DNA of 64,000 nt from Sphingomonas sp. Its GTDB lineage: Bacteria; Pseudomonadota; Alphaproteobacteria; Sphingomonadales; Sphingomonadaceae. Both the position numbers and the translations under genes were made by a program. Location of the stretch: assembly GCF_017304635.1 (NCBI RefSeq), contig NZ_JAFKMA010000001.1, forward strand, positions 868,001 through 932,000. Reading direction: 5' to 3'. Numbering within the stretch: the stretch's first letter is position 1; each line of letters opens with the position of its first letter. Shown here piece after piece: positions 58,207 to 64,000 of this stretch. The notes below the pieces were generated by a model. That model had not been told where the DNA came from, did no database searches, and saw only the letters and a program-made list of their open reading frames with translations.

Positions 58207-58682
58207 TGTCGCCTTGCAGCGGATGCGGCGGTGGCTTCCCCGAAAGTGATGGACCGACGCACCCGTATATGCTGTCGTCGCCCGGTTGTTGGGCCGCCTA
58301 TGGCGCCTTGCTTGAACGGGAATATAGCGACCCGGAACTGTTCGCCGCGTCGCATCGGCTGACGGTCGATGCCTATGCCGTACAGCATCCCGGGCTCGCG
58401 ACCGATCGTCGCGCGGTTCAGTCGGTGACGATCCACTTCGCGTCGTTGCACGCCATCCTCGAACTCGGCTGGAGCCACGCCGATGCTCGCGCTCATTTGC
58501 AACGCCTTGCCGGCCGTGACTATGCTTCGCTACCCGCGGCGCTGCGCTTCGACCTGACGCTGGCCGACCTCGACGGCTTGCCGGTCGGCCAACATCGCGA
58601 GCGGGTCGAACAATGGGCCATCTCCGCTTATCGAGCGTGGCGCCCGCTTCTATTGTCAGTCGTCGAGCCGCTCTTCGCCTAG
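58206..58682 (+). CDS. DUF5946 family protein
   Basis: A 158-residue protein appended to the Entner-Doudoroff operon (TGATG junction with eda). The N-terminus has a Cys-rich element, MSPCSGCGGGFPESDGPTHPYMLSSPGCW, quoted as CSGCGGGFP and SSPGCW. Then come DAYAVQHPGLATDRRAVQSV and LRFDLTLADLDGLP. This matches the DUF5946 pattern. The paired cysteines and His suggest a metal site, by inference. The stop overlaps the convergent mltG stop. Confidence 0.8.
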   Translation: MSPCSGCGGGFPESDGPTHPYMLSSPGCWAAYGALLEREYSDPELFAASHRLTVDAYAVQHPGLATDRRAVQSVTIHFASLHAILELGWSHADARAHLQRLAGRDYASLPAALRFDLTLADLDGLPVGQHRERVEQWAISAYRAWRPLLLSVVEPLFA

Positions 58683-59644
58683 ATCCCGTGCTCCGCGCGA
58701 TACGCGCGCCACTTGGCGACGTTGGCGTTGTGCTGTTCCAGCGTGTCGGCGAAGACGTGGCCGCCCGATCCGTCCGCGACGAAATACAGCGCCTGCGAAT
58801 CCGCCGGGTGCAGCACCGCATCGATGCTCGCGCGGCCCGGATTGGCGATCGGTCCGACCGGAAGCCCGGTCATCGCATAGGTGTTGTAGCCGTTCTTCGC
58901 CTCGATCTCCGACTTCAGGATGCGTCGGCCAAGCGGCTTGCCCTTGGTGATCGGGTAGATGATCGTCGGGTCGGCCTGGAGCATCATCCCCTTCTTCAGC
59001 CGGTTCGAATAGACCGCCGCGACCATCGCACGCTCGCTCGGCTTGCCGGTTTCCTTCTCGACGATCGACGCGAGGATCAGTGCCTCGCGCGGGGTGTGGA
59101 CGACCAACCCCGGCGCGCGCTTGGCCCAGGCGGCGGCGAGGTACGCGTCCATCGCCTGCTGCATGCGATCGACGATCGACTGGCGCGTGGCTTCGCGATC
59201 ATAGCTGTAGCTGTCGGGCAGCAGCGAGCCTTCCGCGGGGACGTCGATGCTGCCGGTCAGTTCGGGTGCCGCCATGATCCGCTCCTGCGCCAGGATCGAC
59301 GGCCACCCCTCTGGGATCATCACGAACCGCTGCAACGTCCGTCCGCCCTGCAACAGCTTCAGGATGTCCGACTGGCTCAGGTGTGCGGGGATGCGATATT
59401 CGCCCGCCTTGATCCCCTCGCCGCCGCCCAGCAACTTGGCGAGCAATGTGAAGCGGCCGGCCGAGCGAATCGCGCCGATCTTCTGGAGTTGCTCGGCCGT
59501 CTTCGCCAGCGTCGCACCGGGTTGGACGCTAACCGTCAGGTTCTTCGACGCGGGGCCGGGGCCGCCCCAATCGTGCACGCCCCACGCCGCGATCGCGACG
59601 AGCGCGGCCAAGACGACCACCCCGAGACAGCCGAAGCGGCGCAT
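58679..59644 (-). CDS. mltG: Endolytic murein transglycosylase MltG
   Basis: Inner-membrane enzyme that cuts nascent glycan strands and sets their length. The 321-residue protein has the N-terminal anchor FGCLGVVVLAALVAIAAWGV. A LysM-like region around residue 60-120 is followed by the YceG domain with the catalytic Glu in EALILASIVEKETGKPSERAMV. VYSNRLKKGMMLQADPTIIYP and LPVGPIANPGRASIDA complete it. It starts 1 nt after the fabF stop; fabF-mltG is a conserved pairing. Confidence 0.95.
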   Translation of the reverse strand: MRRFGCLGVVVLAALVAIAAWGVHDWGGPGPASKNLTVSVQPGATLAKTAEQLQKIGAIRSAGRFTLLAKLLGGGEGIKAGEYRIPAHLSQSDILKLLQGGRTLQRFVMIPEGWPSILAQERIMAAPELTGSIDVPAEGSLLPDSYSYDREATRQSIVDRMQQAMDAYLAAAWAKRAPGLVVHTPREALILASIVEKETGKPSERAMVAAVYSNRLKKGMMLQADPTIIYPITKGKPLGRRILKSEIEAKNGYNTYAMTGLPVGPIANPGRASIDAVLHPADSQALYFVADGSGGHVFADTLEQHNANVAKWRAYRAEHGI

Positions 59645-59645
59645 G

Positions 59646-60911
59646 TCAGGCGTCGACCGCCTTCATCACCAGGCTGGCGTTGGTCCCGCCAAAGCCGAAC
59701 GAATTGTTGAGCACAGCGCGGACCTTACGCTTCTTGGCGGTGTGCGGCACCAGGTCGACGCCGGCACAATTGTCGCTCGGATTGTCGAGGTTGAGAGTCG
59801 GCGGGACGATCTGGTCGCGCATCGCCAGGATGCAGAAGATCGATTCGACCGCGCCCGCACCACCCAGCAGATGCCCGATCGCCGACTTGGTCGACGACAT
59901 CGAGATATCGCCCAGCGCATCGCCGAACAGCCGCCGCACCGCACCCAGTTCCAGCTCGTCGCCGAGCGGAGTCGAGGTGCCGTGCGCATTGATATAGTCG
60001 ATGTCGGTCAGGGCGAGGCCCGACTTCCGCATCGCCATTTCCATCGATCGGAACGCACCCGACCCTTCGGGATGCGGCGCGGTCACGTGATAGGCGTCGC
60101 CCGACAGGCCGTAGCCGACGACTTCGGCGTAGATCTTTGCGCCGCGCGCCTTGGCATGCTCATATTCCTCGAGCACGAGGACGCCCGCGCCCTCGCCCAT
60201 CACGAAGCCGTCGCGATCCTTGTCGTACGGCCGGCTGGCGCGCCACGGCTCGTCGCGGAAACCCGTCGACAGCGCGCGCGCCTGGCCGAATCCGGCGATC
60301 CCGATCGGACAGATCGCGCTTTCGGCGCCGCCCGCCAGCATCACGTCGGCATCGTCCATCGCGATCATCCGCGCGGCATCGCCGATCGAGTGAGCGCCGG
60401 TCGAGCAGGCGGTGACGACGGCATGGTTCGGACCCATCAGCCCGTACTTGATCGAGACCTGGCCCGAGATCAGGTTGATGAGGCGGCCATGGACGAAGTG
60501 CGGCGACACGCGCTTCGGCCCCTTCTCAGCCAGCACCAGCGATTCGCTTTCTATGCCCGGCAGGCCACCGATGCCCGATCCGATCGAGCAACCCGCGCGA
60601 TACCGCTCCACCTCGTTCATCTCGGTCAGGCCGGCATCCTCGAGCGCCTGGCCCGCGGCGTCGATGCCGAACACGATGAAGGGATCGACCTGGCGCTGGA
60701 TCTTGTGATCGACGCGCTTGTTCGCATCGAAGCCGTATTCGTGGTCGGCCGGTTTGACCTCGCAGGCGTAATTGCTCTGGAAATCGGTCGCGTCGAAGCG
60801 CGTGATCGTGCCGGCGCCCGATTTGGCGGCGATCAGATTGGCCCATGCCGTTTCGACATCGGCGCCCAACGGGGTCACCAGGCCCAGGCCGGTCACGACT
60901 ACGCGCCGCAT
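59646..60911 (-). CDS. fabF: 3-oxoacyl-ACP synthase II
   Basis: Elongating condensing enzyme of type II fatty-acid synthesis. The ATG at 60911 (MRRVVVTGLGLVTPLGADVE) has GGAG 8 nt upstream; a GTG four codons earlier lacks a spaced site. The 421-residue protein has catalytic Cys in VTACSTGAHSIGDAA, His in NAHGTSTPLGD and SAIGHLLGGAGAVES, and the end NNSFGFGGTNASLVM. It is downstream of acpP with a terminator-like hairpin between. Confidence 0.96.
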   Translation of the reverse strand: MRRVVVTGLGLVTPLGADVETAWANLIAAKSGAGTITRFDATDFQSNYACEVKPADHEYGFDANKRVDHKIQRQVDPFIVFGIDAAGQALEDAGLTEMNEVERYRAGCSIGSGIGGLPGIESESLVLAEKGPKRVSPHFVHGRLINLISGQVSIKYGLMGPNHAVVTACSTGAHSIGDAARMIAMDDADVMLAGGAESAICPIGIAGFGQARALSTGFRDEPWRASRPYDKDRDGFVMGEGAGVLVLEEYEHAKARGAKIYAEVVGYGLSGDAYHVTAPHPEGSGAFRSMEMAMRKSGLALTDIDYINAHGTSTPLGDELELGAVRRLFGDALGDISMSSTKSAIGHLLGGAGAVESIFCILAMRDQIVPPTLNLDNPSDNCAGVDLVPHTAKKRKVRAVLNNSFGFGGTNASLVMKAVDA

Positions 60912-60958
60912 GGCAAGCTCCACTTCCTTGGTCGTCAGTTGCAGGTCGTCAGAATGCG

Positions 60959-61000
60959 AAACGGCCCCCCGCCCTGGATCGTCCGGGGAACGGGGAGCCG
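60959..61000 (-). terminator. Intrinsic terminator/attenuator between acpP and fabF
   Basis: Read on the minus strand: 13 base pairs, beginning CGGCUCCCCG and closing GGGGGGCCG, with a 2-nt bulge and an 11-nt loop, immediately followed by UUU. It lies 38 bp past the acpP stop and 48 bp before the fabF start, so it probably limits readthrough and keeps acpP expression above fabF. Confidence 0.7.
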
Positions 61001-61038
61001 CTCTTCAGTCAAGCCGCGGCGGACCGCCACGGCGGGGC

Positions 61039-61275
61039 TCAGCCCTTGTTCGCGTCGATATAGGTGATCGCGTCGTTCACGGTGGTGATCTTCTCCGCCG
61101 CATCGTCGGGGATCTCGACCCCGAACTCTTCCTCGAACGCCATCACCAGCTCGACGATGTCGAGGCTGTCGGCACCCAGATCGTCGATGAAGCTCGCCTC
61201 GGGCGTGACCGCGCTGGCCTCGACGCCCAAGTGCTCGACCACGATCTTCGTCACCCGGTCGGCAGTATCGCTCAT
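61039..61275 (-). CDS. acpP: Acyl carrier protein
   Basis: A 78-residue acidic carrier for fatty-acid synthesis. The phosphopantetheine Ser37 sits in [21 protein letters not shown]. The start ATG gives [19 protein letters not shown], typical of alphaproteobacterial AcpP. It is upstream of fabF and separated from it by a terminator-like hairpin; 113 bp lie between it and the gene at 61389. Confidence 0.97.
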   Translation of the reverse strand: MSDTADRVTKIVVEHLGVEASAVTPEASFIDDLGADSLDIVELVMAFEEEFGVEIPDDAAEKITTVNDAITYIDANKG

Positions 61276-61388
61276 TCGTCAGCTTCCCTCTATTGTCGGG
61301 GGCGCCCCCCGGTAATTCCTGAACGCACGTAGAACGCGGTTGGAGCCCGCGCAAGGGGGCGAGCGGTGGGACAGGCACGCCATGCCGT

Positions 61389-61904
61389 TCACGCGGCGGC
61401 GAATTCGCTCATGCTGGTTTCGAGCCCGGCCAGCGCGGCCAGGAACATCCAGACGCGCAGCCGCACCGCCTTGTCTGCCGACGCGGTGTCGACGACCGCC
61501 ATCGCCGCCGGGCTCATCTGTGCGAGGTAGCTGCGGCGATCCGCCGGAGCCAGTCTGGCCAACCCGATCGCGAGCCGTGCGGAATCAATGCCGTCGCGGC
61601 GCAACGCCGCCTCCGCGCCCATTCGCGTCGCGCGGGCCTGGACGTAATCCGTGGCCGCGCTGACCGCGGCGGGCGACCAATGGTTGGCCGAACGACACGC
61701 CTCGCGCGCCGCGAGCAGCGCGTCGCGGTCGGTATCGAGCGAGCGCGCCGGGTTGCCGGCGTGCTCCAATTGCACGATCACGCCGTCGCCGATCCGCTGG
61801 AGGACGGTCGAGCCCAGTTTCGTCGCGATACAATCGACCGACCCGCTCGCCGCCAGCGCCGGTGCCGGCGTCAGCAGGGCCAACAGCGCGAGCGCGCGCC
61901 TCAC
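61389..61904 (-). CDS. Exported hypothetical protein between fabG and acpP
   Basis: A 171-residue protein. The GTG start overlaps the fabG stop by 4 nt and yields a signal peptide (MRRALALLALLTPAPALA). The mature part is helical with a Cys pair (SVDCIATKLG and REACRSANHW). Further on are ATDYVQARATRMGAEAALRRD and DKAVRLRVWMFLAALAGLE. Not a recognised family. Its place inside the fatty-acid block may be incidental, but translational coupling to fabG suggests cotranscription. Confidence 0.72.
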   Translation of the reverse strand: MRRALALLALLTPAPALAASGSVDCIATKLGSTVLQRIGDGVIVQLEHAGNPARSLDTDRDALLAAREACRSANHWSPAAVSAATDYVQARATRMGAEAALRRDGIDSARLAIGLARLAPADRRSYLAQMSPAAMAVVDTASADKAVRLRVWMFLAALAGLETSMSEFAAA

Positions 61905-62641
61905 AGCATCGCCATCCCGCCATTCACGTGCAGCGTCTGGCCAGTGACGTAACCCGCTTCCCTCGAGGCGAGATAGACGACCGCCGCGCCGATGTCCTCG
62001 CCGCTGCCCAGGTCGCCCGCGGGGATTCGAGTCAGCAGCGCGGTCTTCTGCGCTTCGGGCAGCACGTCGGTCATCGCCGAGCGGATGAACCCCGGCGCGA
62101 CGCAATTGACGGTGATGTTGCGGCTGGCGAGTTCCTGCGCCAGCGCCTTCGACATGCCGACCAGCCCGGCCTTTGACGCGGCGTAATTGGCCTGCCCCGG
62201 ATTGCCCGTCGCGCCGACCACGCTGGTGATCGAGATCACCCGCCCGAACCGTGCCTTCATCATCGGCTTGGCGGCGGCGCGGATCAGGCGGAAGGCGGCC
62301 TCCAAATTGACGCGGATGACCTGGTCCCACTCCTCGTCCTTCATCCGCATCGCGAGGTTGTCGCGCGTGACCCCGGCATTGTTGACCAGGATGTCGAGCT
62401 TGCCGCCCAGCGCCTCGACCGCCTGCGGCACCAACGCATCGACCGCGGCGCCATCGGACAGATTGCAGGGCAACGCGACATGATCGCCGCCGAGCGAGGC
62501 GCGGAACGACCCCAGCTTTTCCGCATTCGACCCCGAGACCGCCAGCCGAGCCCCCTGCCCCGCCAGCGCCTGCGCGATTGCCGAACCGATGCCGCCGGAA
62601 GCACCAGTCACCAGCGCGGTCATGCCTGTCAGGTCGAACAT
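61901..62641 (-). CDS. fabG: 3-oxoacyl-ACP reductase
   Basis: NADPH-dependent ketoreductase of fatty-acid synthesis. The 246-residue classical SDR has ALVTGASGGIGSAIAQAL (nucleotide binding), LVNNAGVTRDNLAMRM, and catalytic Ser/Tyr/Lys in ISITSVVGATGNPGQANYAASKAG. It ends GQTLHVNGGMAML. First gene of the local fabG-(hypothetical)-acpP-fabF-mltG run on the minus strand. Confidence 0.96.
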   Translation of the reverse strand: MFDLTGMTALVTGASGGIGSAIAQALAGQGARLAVSGSNAEKLGSFRASLGGDHVALPCNLSDGAAVDALVPQAVEALGGKLDILVNNAGVTRDNLAMRMKDEEWDQVIRVNLEAAFRLIRAAAKPMMKARFGRVISITSVVGATGNPGQANYAASKAGLVGMSKALAQELASRNITVNCVAPGFIRSAMTDVLPEAQKTALLTRIPAGDLGSGEDIGAAVVYLASREAGYVTGQTLHVNGGMAML

Positions 62642-62701
62642 CTGTTTGGTCTCGCTCGTTGGATCGTGAGCGAGCGCCTTATCGGAGTGGGTGCGCGCCC
62701 G

Positions 62702-64000
62702 TCACGAAAAAATCGGCAGATAGAGCGGCGCGGTCAGCTTCGCCGCGTCGACCGACAAATGGTTGTGGTCGAAGAACATCGGCCGCCCGCGCGACTCGAT
62801 CGGACATAGGTCGCGCTGGCAGAGCGTATCGGTCGGCCAGACGAACGTCACGCCGGGACGACGGATGCGGGCGAAGATCGCCAGGATATTCTGATGACGG
62901 CGGCGATAGTCGGCCAGCTTGATCGGGCTCGCGCTGCCGGCCATGCCGAACTGCTCGACGAACAGGCGCTGCGGCACGTTGAAGGCGGGTTCGGGCAGCG
63001 GGCCGACGATCGTCACGCGCTTGCCGGCCGCGACCAGCGTATCGACCAGCTTGCGGAAGCCGCGCTCGAAGATCGTCGCGTTGCCGGCGACCGAGGTCGC
63101 GACGCCGGTGTCGTCACGCAACCGGATGTCGACCTTCGACTCGGCCGGATTGGCCGGCTCGCCGATCCGCCAGTTGGTCCAGCGCGACGACAACACGACG
63201 TCGCGGATCGACGGTGTCGCCAGCGCGATCCGCAGCATCTCGGCATTGTATCGCGCGCAGAAGCGGTAGGACGGCGTCTCGGTCAGCGCCTTCTCGGTCC
63301 CGGTATCGATCGCGAAGCCGATCCCGACCGGGCAGTCGGCGGTGGCGGCGAACAGGAACGCGCCATGCCGCGCCTGCGCCGCCGCCTCCAGCGCGGTCGC
63401 GGTGACCATCGCGTGCGAATCGCCCCAGAGCAACGCGGTCGGCGTGACACCCGGCGTGCCGAGGCGACAGGCATTGGCGGGCTCGACGATCGTGTCACCG
63501 ACGCTCAGGCACTCGCGATGGACGCGATCCTTGTCGCGCGCAGCATCGACCAGCATCGCCCCGCGCGGCCCCAGCCGCGACGGCAACCCATGCGTCGTCG
63601 CGACCACGCCCGAGACCGCCAGCACCACCGCCATGCCGATCAATCCGGCCGTGACCGGGCTCCAGCGCCGCTCGGCGCGGGCGATCCGGAACGGCATCTC
63701 GATCCAGCGATAGCTCGCCCAGGCCAGCACGAAGCTGAGCGCGATCATGCCCGCCGCCAGCCCGAGGCCCATCTCCGCACCGGTCAGGTACACCGCGAAC
63801 GCGAAGACCGGCACGTGCCACAGATAGAGCGAATAGGAGATGCGTCCGATGAAGGTCATCGGCGCAGTGCCGAGCAGCCGGGCGACCGTGGGTACATGCT
63901 CGGCCGCTCCGCTCCAGATGATGAGTGCCGCGCCGAGCACCGGCGGCAGGGCACTGACGCCGGGAAAGACGGTATGCGACGTGAAGAGGAATACCGGCAC
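62702..64000 (-). CDS. Acyltransferase-3/SGNH fusion, 5' end outside window
   Basis: C-terminal 432 residues of an OafA/YrhL-type membrane O-acyltransferase. The visible membrane part (ISYSLYLWHVPVFAFAVYL, GLAAGMIALSFVLAWASYR) is the end of the acyltransferase_3 domain with the WIEMPFR motif. The C-terminal periplasmic SGNH domain has block I GDSHAMV and the catalytic Asp/His block DHNHLSVDAAKL. Such fusions O-acetylate surface polysaccharides; the acceptor is unknown. The gene continues past the right edge, so the N-terminal helices are missing. Confidence 0.9.
   Translation of the reverse strand: MPVFLFTSHTVFPGVSALPPVLGAALIIWSGAAEHVPTVARLLGTAPMTFIGRISYSLYLWHVPVFAFAVYLTGAEMGLGLAAGMIALSFVLAWASYRWIEMPFRIARAERRWSPVTAGLIGMAVVLAVSGVVATTHGLPSRLGPRGAMLVDAARDKDRVHRECLSVGDTIVEPANACRLGTPGVTPTALLWGDSHAMVTATALEAAAQARHGAFLFAATADCPVGIGFAIDTGTEKALTETPSYRFCARYNAEMLRIALATPSIRDVVLSSRWTNWRIGEPANPAESKVDIRLRDDTGVATSVAGNATIFERGFRKLVDTLVAAGKRVTIVGPLPEPAFNVPQRLFVEQFGMAGSASPIKLADYRRRHQNILAIFARIRRPGVTFVWPTDTLCQRDLCPIESRGRPMFFDHNHLSVDAAKLTAPLYLPIFS

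Overview
This window is a GC-rich, gene-dense piece of core chromosome from an alphaproteobacterium, most likely a Sphingomonas-type sphingomonad. The grounds are: the pckA / chvI-chvG-hprK-rapZ-EIIA-ptsH block; a complete Entner-Doudoroff cluster (zwf-pgl-edd-glk-eda); a PEPxxWA-CTERM protein ending in the sphingomonad-style VPEPATWAMMILGFG motif; and the family content as a whole. About 66 genes are supported. There is no sign of prophage, insertion sequence, CRISPR array, rRNA or tRNA.

Layout. 1-5.3 kb: outer-membrane biogenesis and maturation (lptD partial, surA) running into pdxA and rsmA. 5.3-8.5 kb: minus-strand guaB-rsmB-TPR. 8.6-10.1 kb: an SPFH/NfeD pair. 10.2-13 kb: small or unknown proteins, then pckA. 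13-17.4 kb: the ChvG/ChvI two-component system, translationally coupled to a regulatory PTS (HPr kinase, RapZ, EIIA, HPr). 17.5-25.9 kb: RNA modification and protein maturation genes (TrmH-like, RmuC, def, recR, fmt, truA, RumA-like) and the NAD(P)HX repair fusion. 25.9-35.7 kb: ispE, a TPR protein, ETF-ubiquinone oxidoreductase, a UDG-like protein, a lytic transglycosylase, moaB and a radical SAM protein. 35.7-45.3 kb: acyl-CoA ligase, dnaE, a polytopic membrane protein, glutathione peroxidase and the Lol lipoprotein exporter. 45.3-45.8 kb: the only long gene-free stretch, full of structure. 45.9-52.4 kb: a small heat-shock protein, a lipid kinase, a PEP-CTERM protein, pyrG, secG, a MarR-like regulator and argC. 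52.4-58.7 kb: the Entner-Doudoroff operon. 58.7-64 kb: the fatty-acid block fabG-acpP-fabF-mltG, then the end of an acyltransferase/SGNH gene cut by the window edge.

How the genes work together. Several runs look like tight operons with 1-4 nt start/stop overlaps: pdxA-rsmA, the chvG-to-ptsH string, fmt-truA, lolC-lolD-gpx and edd-glk-eda. The PTS proteins have no sugar permease nearby. With HPr kinase, RapZ and ChvGI they look like a carbon/envelope sensing circuit opposite the gluconeogenic pckA.

Most unusual content. A dispersed, roughly 75-80 bp bipartite palindromic element occurs four times. Two copies are intergenic (32.6 and 53.9 kb). Two lie in frame inside essential genes, dnaE and fmt, where they are translated in different reading frames. 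A second palindrome family sits between pgl and edd. The small heat-shock gene at 45.9 kb has a leader that folds as a textbook ROSE-type RNA thermometer, preceded by about 500 bp with degenerate repeats and a possible three-way junction. I found no clearly new multi-gene system. The in-frame palindromes are the best candidate for something worth describing.
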